Shown here in pieces: positions 27,029 to 35,376 of a DNA stretch of 64,000 nucleotides; positions within the stretch are counted from its first letter, which is position 1, and every line of letters starts with the position of its first letter. The position numbers were made by a program, and so were the translations under genes. The notes beneath the pieces are model-generated. The model was not told the DNA's origin and did not search any database. It saw only the letters and a list, made by a program, of their open reading frames with translations. Source of the stretch: G963665925 sp050596425 (GTDB lineage Bacteria; Bacillota; Clostridia; Peptostreptococcales; Acidaminobacteraceae); the NCBI RefSeq assembly GCF_050596425.1, contig NZ_CP192292.1, positions 2,046,001-2,110,000 of the forward strand, written 5' to 3'.

Positions 27029-27114
27029 TGGTGCGAAAGGCGGGATTTGAACCCGCACGACCTGTCGGTCACTGCCCCCTCAAGACAGCGTGTCTGCCGT
27101 TCCACCACTCTCGC
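27029..27114 (-). tRNA. tRNA-Leu (anticodon GAG), second copy
   Basis: Same 86 nt as the copy at 21715-21800, including the CCA end, but on the minus strand. The few bases before it (AATATT[CT]GCGAGA) are also shared. Confidence 0.95.
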
Positions 27115-27148
27115 GAATATTGTCGATTTTTCTGCAAACGACTATTAT

Positions 27149-27177
27149 ATAGTAATCAAAATGCTCTTATATGTCAA
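27149..27177 (-). promoter_or_regulatory. Promoter of tRNA-Leu copy 2
   Basis: On the minus strand TTGACA is followed 17 bp later by TACTAT, a spacing like that of the first copy. Confidence 0.55.
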
Positions 27178-27456
27178 TAGGAAATCGTTATTTTACAGAC
27201 AAAATATCACTAATTCAAATCTCCTAATCTGACTATGATCTTATTGGGCGTATCAGTTCTGTTTTGTAAGTTTAGATAATGTCGGTAGATTCCTAAAATA
27301 GGGGCTGGATTTTGTAAAAGCAGACCAGACTTTGCCGAATGTTTCCCATTTGACTGAATGCAAAAATCACGAAAATAGTACTAAAGCGGTTACAATATAG
27401 CTAAAGCCATATAAAGTGACAAAATATTGTGTTAATATTAGGCTAGGAGGTGCTAT
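27178..27456. other. Intergenic stretch, nothing recognised
   Basis: About 280 bp between the tRNA promoter and the nitrilase gene. I see no gene, repeat or strong hairpin; only a Shine-Dalgarno (AGGAGG) just before 27457. Confidence 0.5.
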
Positions 27457-28296
27457 ATGAGAGTTGGCATGGTTCAAATGACGGCTGTTCGTAACGACAA
27501 AGAAGCAAATCTTTTAAAAATGGAATCATTTATTAAAAAGGCTTCAGAGGAAAACGCTTCCATAGTTTGCTTTCCGGAGTTGTCTGTAACAGGATACTCA
27601 AAAGGAGAGCCTATGGCGGTTGCTGAGTCTATAGATGGCCCTTCTGTAAAGCGCTTGCAAAAACTAGTTGAGACATATAATGTTACTGTTCTTGCCGGTA
27701 TGGCTGAAAGAACAGATAGTGGGGTCTACATATCCCATTTATCCATAAAACCTGGAGAAGACATTGAGGTTTATAGAAAGACTCATTTAGGGGCCCGTGA
27801 AAAGAAAACCTTCAATCAAGGCAGTAAAATTCCTGTTTTTCAAGCCACGGGGGCACAAAAGAAATCGAAGTATGGGATTGGGCTCTGTTATGACCTACAT
27901 TACCCAGAACTCGTGACATCTATGGCAGTCCAAGGGGCCAAGGTAATATTTGCACCTCATGCAACCCCTATTGGCGGCGTCAGACGACTTGCTATATGGG
28001 AAAAATATATGCCAGCAAGGGCCTATGACAATGGTGTATACGTGCTTGCTTGTAACTTGGTTGGGCATGATGGGAAAAAGGACTTTGGAGGCGGTATTGG
28101 CGTTTGGAATCCAAAGGGAGAAAATATTTTGGCTTGCCATGATGAAAAAGAGCTTATGCTTATGCTGGACCTGGATTTAGATATTTTTAATAAAAAAGGC
28201 GGTATGGGTAAAACAGCAGGCTTTCTAAATGATCGGCGCGTCAAACTGTATTTGAACTCAGCGGGTTTCACCCTTGAATCTTCAAAGACAAGCTGA
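27457..28296 (+). CDS. Carbon-nitrogen hydrolase (nitrilase superfamily)
   Basis: This 279-residue protein has the full catalytic triad of the superfamily: Glu in CFPELSVTGYS near residue 44, Lys in YRKTHLGAREKK near 109, and Cys in GIGLCYDLHYPEL near 146. These enzymes hydrolyse amides, nitriles or carbamoyl groups. The sequence does not fix the substrate. CTAGGAGG precedes the ATG, and a terminator closes the gene. It is followed, after 535 bp, by an AbgT transporter, whose family imports p-aminobenzoyl-glutamate; a functional link is possible but not shown. Confidence 0.9.
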   Translation: MRVGMVQMTAVRNDKEANLLKMESFIKKASEENASIVCFPELSVTGYSKGEPMAVAESIDGPSVKRLQKLVETYNVTVLAGMAERTDSGVYISHLSIKPGEDIEVYRKTHLGAREKKTFNQGSKIPVFQATGAQKKSKYGIGLCYDLHYPELVTSMAVQGAKVIFAPHATPIGGVRRLAIWEKYMPARAYDNGVYVLACNLVGHDGKKDFGGGIGVWNPKGENILACHDEKELMLMLDLDLDIFNKKGGMGKTAGFLNDRRVKLYLNSAGFTLESSKTS

Positions 28297-28362
28297 TCCC
28301 AAATGATCTATCACATATAAATGACGAATTTAGAGATTGAATATATATAAATTCAAATACAA

Positions 28363-28398
28363 AAACTCCCGAAGAACTTGAAAAGCGGGGGTTTTTTT
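28363..28398 (+). terminator. Terminator after the nitrilase gene
   Basis: ACTCCCG pairs with CGGGGGT (one G-U), with A-rich bases before and T7 after. Confidence 0.8.
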
Positions 28399-28715
28399 GT
28401 ATGGAATTGAATCTGGCGTCTTAATAGAAATCGAGGTGTTTGTAGTCTTTGCAACAAGAAATATTACCTGAATTATTACGGAATAGACGTATTCAATTCA
28501 CATTATGGAGTTACAGAAATGAAATATCTTGCGGTTACGAATACTTAACATATCTATGTATACAATATACAGTCAAATTTCTGAATATTTGCTTGTCTAT
28601 GATTACATGAAAATGCAACAGTTCTATCATTATTGTTTAATTTTTGTAATCTGTACAATATTTCTTGTACATAGGGGGTTCAATTGTCTGAAAAATTCCA
28701 CTTCACTGGATAGTA
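28399..28715. other. Long AT-rich leader region before abgT, nothing recognised
   Basis: About 320 bp without a supported gene; a 71-codon open frame at 28529 has no ribosome binding site and looks accidental. The region ends at a promoter for the transporter gene. Confidence 0.5.
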
Positions 28716-28745
28716 TTGCGATTAACGTTTTCCTGTTGCTATAAT
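28716..28745 (+). promoter_or_regulatory. Sigma-A promoter for abgT
   Basis: TTGCGA and TATAAT lie 18 bp apart, about 85 bp before the start codon. Confidence 0.6.
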
Positions 28746-28831
28746 ATCGATGCTGTTGCGCAAACAGTTAAAAAAAGAACTACGTAAGTTCTACATAAAA
28801 TTATGTTGTGTGAAAACGAAAGGGGTATCAC

Positions 28832-30397
28832 ATGTCAGTAGCAGGTAAAACGGCAACGAGCCAAAAGAAAAATGGCTTGTTCAATAAGTTTCTTGACGGC
28901 ATTGAGCGCGTGGGTAATGCGTTACCGCATCCGGTAACACTATTTATGATTTTCTGTGCTGCAATTATTATTATTTCTGATTTATGCGCACGTGCAGGCG
29001 TGTCTGTTGAGTTCACTATGATCGACAGAAAAACACTTGAGACAAGTGTTCAAAACATTGAAGCTATTTCTTTAATGAATGCTGATGGTTTACGTTATAT
29101 GTTTACATCAGCGGTTAAGAACTTCACTGGATTTGCACCACTAGGTACTGTACTGGTTGCAATGCTAGGTGTTGGTGTCGCAGAAGGCACTGGCTTCATC
29201 GGAGCACTTCTACGTAAGGTTGTAATGAGCACACCAAAGCAGCTTATTACAGTTGTGGTTGTATTCCTAGGTATTATGTCAAACATCGCTTCAGATGCAG
29301 GTTATGTTGTGCTTGTTCCACTAGGCGCAATCATTTTCCTAAACTTTGGTCGTCATCCATTAGCAGGTCTAGCGGCAGCATTTGCCGGTGTATCTGGTGG
29401 TTTCTCTGCAAACCTTCTAATTGGTACTGTTGACCCACTACTTGGCGGTATCTCAACTGAAGCTGCTAAGATTATCGATCCATCTTACGCTGTACCAGCG
29501 ACAGCCAACTACTTCTTTATGATCGCTTCTACATTCCTTATCTCTGGTATTGGCTGGTTTGTGGTTGAAAAGATCGTTGAGCCTCGTCTAGGCGAATACA
29601 AAGGCGCTAAAGAAGTTACTCTTGATGAGCAATCAAAAGAAGAAAAGCGTGGTCTTCTCATTGCAGGTCTTTCTACACTTGCATTCCTAGGCGTTATGCT
29701 TCTTCTTATTCTACCTGAAAATGCTGTTCTTAGAGATCAAGCAACAGGTGAAATTCTTGGTCACTCACCATTTATCAGCTCAATTGTTGCTATTATCATG
29801 TTGTTCTTCCTGATTCCTGGCGTTGCTTACGGTCTAGGTGCAGGTACGATCAAGTCGGATAAGGATGTTGTATCAGCAATGTCTAAAGCAATGAGCACAA
29901 TGGGTGGTTACCTTGTTCTAGCATTCGTGGCTGCACAGTTCATTAAGTACTTCAGCTACACAAACCTTGGTATTATCCTTGCTGCAAAGGGTGCAGAATT
30001 CCTTGAATCTATCAGCTTTACTGGATTCCCTCTAATTCTTGCATTCATCGTTATTTCAGCATTTATCAACCTATTTATCGGTTCTGCATCAGCTAAGTGG
30101 GCAATCATGGCTCCGGTATTCGTACCAATGCTAATGCAAATGGGCTTCACACCTGAATTTACGCAAGTTGCATACCGTATTGGTGATTCTACAACAAACA
30201 TCATTTCACCACTAATGTCTTACTTCGCTGTAATCGTTGCTTTTGCACAAGCTTATGACGAAGAAGCAGGTATCGGTACACTAATTGCAACAATGATGCC
30301 ATTCTCAATCATGTTCCTAGTTGGATGGACTATCCTACTTGGTATTTGGTTCGTTCTTGGTCTGCCAATTGGACCTGGTATCGGCATCTACATGTAA
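28832..30397 (+). CDS. abgT: AbgT-family transporter
   Basis: This 521-residue membrane protein has 11-13 hydrophobic segments and the AbgT marks GNALPHPVTLFMIF near the start and VAYRIGDSTTNIISPLMSYF near residue 450. Family members import p-aminobenzoyl-glutamate or export sulfonamides. Start ATG follows GAAAGGGG. Its codon use differs from most neighbours: arginine is mostly CGT, and CTA, GGT and TTC are favoured, which suggests high expression. It has its own promoter and a strong terminator. Confidence 0.9.
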   Translation: MSVAGKTATSQKKNGLFNKFLDGIERVGNALPHPVTLFMIFCAAIIIISDLCARAGVSVEFTMIDRKTLETSVQNIEAISLMNADGLRYMFTSAVKNFTGFAPLGTVLVAMLGVGVAEGTGFIGALLRKVVMSTPKQLITVVVVFLGIMSNIASDAGYVVLVPLGAIIFLNFGRHPLAGLAAAFAGVSGGFSANLLIGTVDPLLGGISTEAAKIIDPSYAVPATANYFFMIASTFLISGIGWFVVEKIVEPRLGEYKGAKEVTLDEQSKEEKRGLLIAGLSTLAFLGVMLLLILPENAVLRDQATGEILGHSPFISSIVAIIMLFFLIPGVAYGLGAGTIKSDKDVVSAMSKAMSTMGGYLVLAFVAAQFIKYFSYTNLGIILAAKGAEFLESISFTGFPLILAFIVISAFINLFIGSASAKWAIMAPVFVPMLMQMGFTPEFTQVAYRIGDSTTNIISPLMSYFAVIVAFAQAYDEEAGIGTLIATMMPFSIMFLVGWTILLGIWFVLGLPIGPGIGIYM

Positions 30398-30430
30398 TAA
30401 GTATGAGCAAATGATCAATATATGATTTAA

Positions 30431-30468
30431 AAAACCCCGTCGCTTATAAAGTGACGGGTTTTTTTTGT
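30431..30468. terminator. Bidirectional terminator between abgT and the YbjQ gene
   Basis: AACCCCGTCGCTT and AAGTGACGGGTT pair around ATA, with A and T runs on both sides. Confidence 0.88.
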
Positions 30469-30487
30469 TATACAGATTTAAAGTGCG

Positions 30488-30802
30488 CTATTTTAGTTTT
30501 ACAGCCGTTCCGTATGCTAGAATTTCAGCAGCACCATCCATGACGGATGACGTTGCAAATCTAAAGCCTATCACAGCATCGGCACCTAGTTCTTCGGCAT
30601 TTTCCACCATTCTTTCTAGGGCAATGCGACGGGCATCTTGAAGCATTTCAGAGTACTGCTTGAGTTCGCCACCGACCAGTTGTTTGAAGCCAGCCATAAT
30701 GTCCTTTCCAATATGTTTTGACTGGATGGTGGAGCCTTGAACCATACCAATTGCTTGAGTGACTTCATTGCCAGGAACGTGATCAATTGTTACAATGGTC
30801 AT
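30488..30802 (-). CDS. YbjQ/UPF0145 family protein
   Basis: This 104-residue protein belongs to the YbjQ (UPF0145, putative heavy-metal-binding) family. Marks are VPGNEVTQAIGMVQGSTIQSKHIGKDI, here read as two shorter stretches at residues 9-35, and ARRIALERMVENAEELGADAVIGFRF further on. The family forms pentamers of unknown function. GGGAGG precedes the ATG on the minus strand. It converges on abgT and stands alone. Confidence 0.9.
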   Translation of the reverse strand: MTIVTIDHVPGNEVTQAIGMVQGSTIQSKHIGKDIMAGFKQLVGGELKQYSEMLQDARRIALERMVENAEELGADAVIGFRFATSSVMDGAAEILAYGTAVKLK

Positions 30803-30924
30803 AATTACCTCCCGTATAATCTTAGAACATTCAGGGATGCGTTAGATATAATTGGGTTTATTGAATATACGAAATCCCCTTATATCTTTGTGAACAATCC
30901 AAGATAAGTATTAGTCTTATAAGT

Positions 30925-30947
30925 GGGTATATTAATTGAGTATACCC
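30925..30947. promoter_or_regulatory. Inverted repeat GGGTATA-N9-TATACCC
   Basis: A perfect 7-bp inverted repeat lies in the intergenic region before the zinc-ribbon/sigI operon. It has operator-like spacing and no T-tail. The protein that would bind it is unknown. Confidence 0.4.
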
Positions 30948-31054
30948 CATTATTGAATGAAAAGTAAATTTTTAAAGAATATCTTATTTTTACCCCATTT
31001 TTTTTGCAAGTGTAATCGTACTATATAGTAAACCGGTTGAAAGGCGTGAGATGA

Positions 31055-31285
31055 GTGAATTTAACATGTTTACGATGCGGGAACTTCAAAAGAACCCAAG
31101 AGGGTGATTTTTGCAAAGAGTGTGATAAAAAAAATCGTGATGATGTTCGGACTATACAAGACTATCTTATCGAAAATCCTAAGGCCTCACTGGCGGATGT
31201 TTCATTAGACACGGGTATTCCATTACGTGTGCTCAACGTTCTTGTAAAAGAAAGGTTAATTGAACTTAGCCAAATCGACGAATAA
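31055..31285 (+). CDS. Zinc-ribbon / helix-turn-helix small protein
   Basis: This 76-residue protein has two CxxC pairs at the N-terminus, CLRCG and CKECD, forming a zinc ribbon. A helix-turn-helix-like segment follows: SLADVSLDTGIPLRVLNVLVKE. The layout recalls the small YvyF-type proteins annotated as flagellar regulators, but no flagellar gene is near. It starts at GTG and lies 17 nt before sigI, so it is probably first in the sigI-rsgI operon. Confidence 0.65.
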   Translation: MNLTCLRCGNFKRTQEGDFCKECDKKNRDDVRTIQDYLIENPKASLADVSLDTGIPLRVLNVLVKERLIELSQIDE

Positions 31286-31302
31286 GTCCCGGAGGTTTTT
31301 TC

Positions 31303-31995
31303 ATGACTCTTGAGGAACGCATCGCAGCTGCAAAGCTCGATCCATCAGAAATGGAGGCGCTCATACAAGACTATGAGCCATTTGTTAGAGCCACCATTTC
31401 AAAGACATTAAAAAAATACATCCAGTCAGATGACGAAAATCTGACAATAGGTATGATGGGGTTTCATGAAGCTGTTGTTCATTATGACTTAGCTAAGGGA
31501 AGCTTTCTTTCCTATGCAAAAATAGTCATTCGAAATAAACTTATCGACGAAGTGCGCCGCGAACACAATCAAACAAAAAACATTGAACTGGCAAGATATG
31601 TTGATGATGATGTTTCTACAGTTCAAAGGGTTTATAACGACAAGGCCTTGGAAGTCTTTGAAAATAGGAAAGTTCAAAACCAGCGCAAAGATGATATCGT
31701 CATATATAGAGAGACTTTAAAAGAGTGGGATATGACTATGGATGATTTATTGAGTGTCTCACCAAAAAAGAAATCCTTGTTGAAGTTGTACCAGAGTATT
31801 GGAAAAACATTGGCAGAAGATGAGGAAATAATGACACACATGCGTCAGACCAGACGGCTTCCGGCCAAGTTCATTCTAGAGCGCTTCAAGATAGATAGAA
31901 AGAAGTTGGATCGTGGTCGAAAATACATAATTGCTGTGGCAGAACTTTGGGCGGGGGATTTTGAGAGCTTGCAATCATTCATTAGTGGGAGGTGA
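31303..31995 (+). CDS. sigI: RNA polymerase sigma factor SigI
   Basis: This 230-residue sigma-70 family protein is of the SigI type. The N-terminal region 2 includes YEPFVRATISKTLKKY, MGFHEAVVHYDLAKGSFLSYAKIVIRNKLIDEVR. The C-terminus has no normal region 4 but the SigI-specific domain with KFILERFKIDRKKLDRGRKYI. CCGGAGG precedes the ATG. The anti-sigma gene rsgI follows after 5 nt. In Bacillus SigI serves heat and wall stress; in cellulolytic Clostridia it senses polysaccharides. Confidence 0.92.
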   Translation: MTLEERIAAAKLDPSEMEALIQDYEPFVRATISKTLKKYIQSDDENLTIGMMGFHEAVVHYDLAKGSFLSYAKIVIRNKLIDEVRREHNQTKNIELARYVDDDVSTVQRVYNDKALEVFENRKVQNQRKDDIVIYRETLKEWDMTMDDLLSVSPKKKSLLKLYQSIGKTLAEDEEIMTHMRQTRRLPAKFILERFKIDRKKLDRGRKYIIAVAELWAGDFESLQSFISGR

Positions 31996-32000
31996 GGTAG

Positions 32001-33431
32001 ATGACTGGGCTTATTATGGAAATAAGAGAAAAGACTGTTCTTGTTATGACGGATAATGGCGGATTTGAAGAGTGGTTACTTGACAATGAAGCGCTTCAGA
32101 TTGGGCAAGAAATAGAAAAGCCAAAGGAACAGGCATCTATCATCGATATAAGAGCTTATATCAAGGGTGGACAAAGACAAATTGCCAGTATTGCAGCGAT
32201 GATCTTACTTGTTGTATCGCTTACTGGTGTGGGGTCTTATGCCTATTATAAACCAAGTGGTTATGTCAATGTGGATATTAATCCGAGCATTGAATTGACT
32301 TATAACCGATTTGAAAGGGTTATATCCATGCGGTCCCTTAATGCCGATGGGGCTCTTGTTGCTGCAGCTTCAAAAGGGATTAAGAATTCTAAATTATCCG
32401 AAGCCATTGGACAGGTCATTGATATTTCCAAAAGCCAGGGTTTTATTAAGGAGAATGAAGACAATTTCGTTTTAATAACGACAACATCGCTGGATGGACA
32501 AACACAAGATGTTGAGGATGAAATTGCAGTGATAGATAAAGTTGATAGAGATGATTTGCTTGTTGAAACACTGGAAAGTGACGTGGAAAACTACACGAGA
32601 GCCAGTGACCAAGGTCTATCTCCCGGTAAAAAAATATTAGTGGAGAAAGCCAAAGCACTTCTTGAAGCGAGTGAAGATGAAGCTGTTCTTATAGACGAGA
32701 AAACAAATTTAGGACAACTGATCAAGACAATTCAAGAGGAAGAGTCTAAGAAAGCCAAAGATTCAAATGGAAAAGACTCAAATGGAAAAGACAATTTCGG
32801 TCAAAATAAGAAAAATGAAAAAAATCAAGGTTTGGATTCAGATTCAAATTCAAATTCAAATGGAGAAAATGGCAAAGGAAATGGTCAGGGACCTGATAAG
32901 GATGAAAACTTTAAGAACAAGGTAAGAGATCAAGAGAAAGAAAACAATAAGGATAACAATAAAATTGATAATAAAGAAGAAAAAGAGAATGGAAAAAACA
33001 AGTCTGATTCTGAGAATGATGATGAGATAGAGGACGACAATAAAAACAATGGTAAGAATAACAACCAGGAGTCTGAAGTCAATGAACCTGATGACAAGAA
33101 GGATAAGTCTAACAAGGGAAATGAAAAAAACGACAAGTTTGATAAGCAGAATGATCAATACGATGCGGAAGATGATACAGGTATCCTTGATGAAGACAAA
33201 GACCTAGATGATCAGAACCATGACGCGAATGAGCATAAAGATAAGGAAAATGATCAGAATCAAATTGAAGAAGATGAAAATGATCAAGGTCAGAATGACA
33301 AAAACAAAGGAAATATGGGACATGATAATTCAGGCAAAAACAAGGGCTTGGATGAAGACCAAGACGATAACAAGGAAAAAGACAAAAGCAATGAGGGCAG
33401 GGGAAATTCCAATAAGAATAAAGAAAAGTGA
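32001..33431 (+). CDS. rsgI: Anti-sigma-I factor RsgI with long low-complexity extracellular tail
   Basis: This 476-residue membrane anti-sigma factor has an RsgI_N domain at residues 1-45 and a membrane helix near 58-78 (IASIAAMILLVVSLTGVG). The conserved juxtamembrane domain follows (SGYVNVDINPSIELTYNRFERV, about 85-105), running to about 245. The remaining 230 residues are almost only N, D, K, E, Q, G and S, with no folded domain or carbohydrate-binding module. RsgI proteins hold SigI at the membrane and release it on an external cue. The tail may act as a charged wall- or ion-interacting brush; that is a guess. Confidence 0.9.
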   Translation: MTGLIMEIREKTVLVMTDNGGFEEWLLDNEALQIGQEIEKPKEQASIIDIRAYIKGGQRQIASIAAMILLVVSLTGVGSYAYYKPSGYVNVDINPSIELTYNRFERVISMRSLNADGALVAAASKGIKNSKLSEAIGQVIDISKSQGFIKENEDNFVLITTTSLDGQTQDVEDEIAVIDKVDRDDLLVETLESDVENYTRASDQGLSPGKKILVEKAKALLEASEDEAVLIDEKTNLGQLIKTIQEEESKKAKDSNGKDSNGKDNFGQNKKNEKNQGLDSDSNSNSNGENGKGNGQGPDKDENFKNKVRDQEKENNKDNNKIDNKEEKENGKNKSDSENDDEIEDDNKNNGKNNNQESEVNEPDDKKDKSNKGNEKNDKFDKQNDQYDAEDDTGILDEDKDLDDQNHDANEHKDKENDQNQIEEDENDQGQNDKNKGNMGHDNSGKNKGLDEDQDDNKEKDKSNEGRGNSNKNKEK

Positions 33432-33459
33432 TAAATACAAGTGTTTTTATGACCAGATT

Positions 33460-33491
33460 AAACTGAGGTGAACGAAACCTCAGTTTTTTTT
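33460..33491 (+). terminator. Terminator after rsgI
   Basis: AAACTGAGG and CCTCAGTTT form a 9-bp stem, followed by T8. Confidence 0.9.
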
Positions 33492-33661
33492 ATGCTTATG
33501 CTCTCTTTGATAAGGCGAAAAATTAATAGAATTCTAATAGTTCTAAATGTCTTTCATAAGATTTATAAAATATTCTAATTGTGAATGTTAATTTTCAATG
33601 AAAATCAGGCGCTCATGATAAATAAAATCACTTTGTTTACATATATGGAATGGAGGACAAA

Positions 33662-34351
33662 ATGCAAAAAGTTCTTATTGTTGAAGATGACATTGCTATT
33701 GCGAAGACTCTAAGAGATTGTCTTGAAAAAGAAGGATATGAAGCGAGGGCTCTAGATAAAACTGAGAGGGCCGATGTGGTGCAAGCCACTGAAAAGTATA
33801 GACCGAGTCTGATTTTGATGGATGTGGAGCTTGATTATAGGGATGGCTACTTATGGTGTTGTGAAATCAGAAGGCGTTCGAATGTTCCCATAATATTTTT
33901 AACAGCAAGGTCATCGGACATTGACTTGATTAATGCTATGCGTATTGGTGGAGATGACTTTATTTCAAAACCCTTTAATATGGATGTCTTACTGGCGAAA
34001 ATGGAATCTGTATTAAGGCGTTCATATGGGGCTGGTTTGGTCGATGAAAGTATGCCAACAACTCTTGAGGCAAAAGGTGTCACCCTCCATATAGACCAGC
34101 AAAAAGTGTCCTTTAAAGGGCATGACCTAGAATTAACGCGAAACGAATTCCTTATTCTGCAGGCTCTGATGCGAAATGAAGGGAAAATACTGAATAGATC
34201 ACAGCTGGTCAAAGCCCTTTGGAAAGATGAAGCATATATAAATGAAAACGCCTTATCGGTAAGCATGAGTCGTCTTCGGTCTAAGTTAAACCAGGTCGGT
34301 GTTGATGACTTTATTAAAACGAAAGTCGGAAAGGGGTATGGCGTCTTATGA
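33662..34351 (+). CDS. OmpR-family response regulator, BceR-like
   Basis: This 229-residue regulator has a receiver domain with phosphoacceptor Asp in ILMDVELDYRDGY near residue 52, a conserved FLTARSSDID and lysine in DDFISKPFN. A winged-helix DNA-binding domain follows (LELTRNEFLILQALMRNEGKILNRSQL, seen in parts, and VDDFIKTKVGKGYGVL at the end). I use the ATG at 33662 behind TGGAGGAC. It overlaps the histidine kinase gene by 4 nt. With the kinase and the ABC pair downstream it forms a Bce-type peptide-antibiotic detoxification module. Confidence 0.92.
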   Translation: MQKVLIVEDDIAIAKTLRDCLEKEGYEARALDKTERADVVQATEKYRPSLILMDVELDYRDGYLWCCEIRRRSNVPIIFLTARSSDIDLINAMRIGGDDFISKPFNMDVLLAKMESVLRRSYGAGLVDESMPTTLEAKGVTLHIDQQKVSFKGHDLELTRNEFLILQALMRNEGKILNRSQLVKALWKDEAYINENALSVSMSRLRSKLNQVGVDDFIKTKVGKGYGVL

Positions 34352-35322
34352 GAATAGGAACATTCTTATACGATAGAATTCGACTTATAGTCCTCTTGCT
34401 TGTTATTTTAGCGGCTGCATATATGCAGTTTGGTATAAGAGAAAGCCTCCTCTTTGCACAAGTTCTTGTGTTTGCCACCCTCGTGTATTTTTTGCATGAA
34501 TACTGGATGAATTACAGTTTTTACAAGCGTTTGGATGACATTATAAACAGACAAGAGGGGGTGGCGACACCTTGGACTGGGGAACAAGAATTGTTTTGTG
34601 ACGCCATTGATCGTCTGAGTGAAAATCATAGAGAAAAATATGCGGCGTTAAAGCAAAAGAAAGTTGACCATGAAGTTTTTATAGACCTAATTGTTCATGA
34701 AATGAAGACCCCCTTAACCGCCATGCAACTTTTGCTAGAAGATTTTAAAAGTGAAGATATTGATAGATTGAGTCGGGAAGTTAAACGTCTTGATAACCAG
34801 TTGACAACCGCGCTTTATTACAGCCGTAAGGAAGAGGTAAAAAACGACTATAAGCTCGTCCCTGTCAACGTCAAACGTTTTATACATCATGTGCTTGAGG
34901 AAAATGCAGACGATTTAATAAGTTCTAATATAGGTATTAAAACGCACGGCCTCGACGAGAACATAGTGACAGATCCCAAATGGCTGGCCTATATAGTTGG
35001 TCAAATTTTAAGAAATGCATATTCAAGTCCTGAGTACGGCATCACCAGTATTGAAATATCCCTTGAAAGCCATGATGCCTGGTGCGATTTGATTATTAAA
35101 GATGATGGCATTGGTATTCAAGAGCATGAAGCCCAAAGAATTTTTGACAAGGCTTATGCGGGAGATCGCAGAAGGTCAAGTAAAAAATCAAGTGGTCTGG
35201 GTCTTTATCTGTCAGATCAGATTGCAGGACAGTTGGGTCTTAATCTTTCTGTAGAATCCAGTCAAGGACATTTCACATCTTTCAAAATTGAAAGATTAAG
35301 AAAAGAAATGAAAGACTATTGA
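34348..35322 (+). CDS. Intramembrane-sensing histidine kinase, BceS-like
   Basis: This 324-residue kinase has two N-terminal helices at about 12-30 and 36-55 with almost no loop between them. This is the mark of intramembrane-sensing kinases that take their signal from a partner ABC transporter. The phosphoacceptor histidine is in LIVHEMKTPLTAM near residue 116. ATP-binding motifs are QILRNAYSS, DDGIGI and SSGLGLYLS. It overlaps the response regulator gene and lies 54 nt before the ABC ATPase gene. Confidence 0.92.
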   Translation: MRIGTFLYDRIRLIVLLLVILAAAYMQFGIRESLLFAQVLVFATLVYFLHEYWMNYSFYKRLDDIINRQEGVATPWTGEQELFCDAIDRLSENHREKYAALKQKKVDHEVFIDLIVHEMKTPLTAMQLLLEDFKSEDIDRLSREVKRLDNQLTTALYYSRKEEVKNDYKLVPVNVKRFIHHVLEENADDLISSNIGIKTHGLDENIVTDPKWLAYIVGQILRNAYSSPEYGITSIEISLESHDAWCDLIIKDDGIGIQEHEAQRIFDKAYAGDRRRSSKKSSGLGLYLSDQIAGQLGLNLSVESSQGHFTSFKIERLRKEMKDY

Positions 35323-35376
35323 AAACTTAGATGTACTACCATAGATATGTAATCGTAAAGATGAAGGAGGCGCAAG

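Noticed and set aside
21715..27114. Genomic island integrated at tRNA-Leu
   Set aside because: No integrase is present, and the enclosed dnaD-dnaC genes look like core replication genes; inverted tRNA copies do not form att-like direct repeats.
26999..27232. ORF over the second tRNA-Leu
   Set aside because: Same artefact as at the first copy; the tRNA explains the sequence.
28529..28744. 71-codon ORF before abgT
   Set aside because: No ribosome binding site, AT-rich, hydrophobic low-quality reading; overlaps the abgT promoter.
32856..33158. Hydrophobic minus-strand ORFs inside rsgI
   Set aside because: They are the antisense of the low-complexity charged tail.
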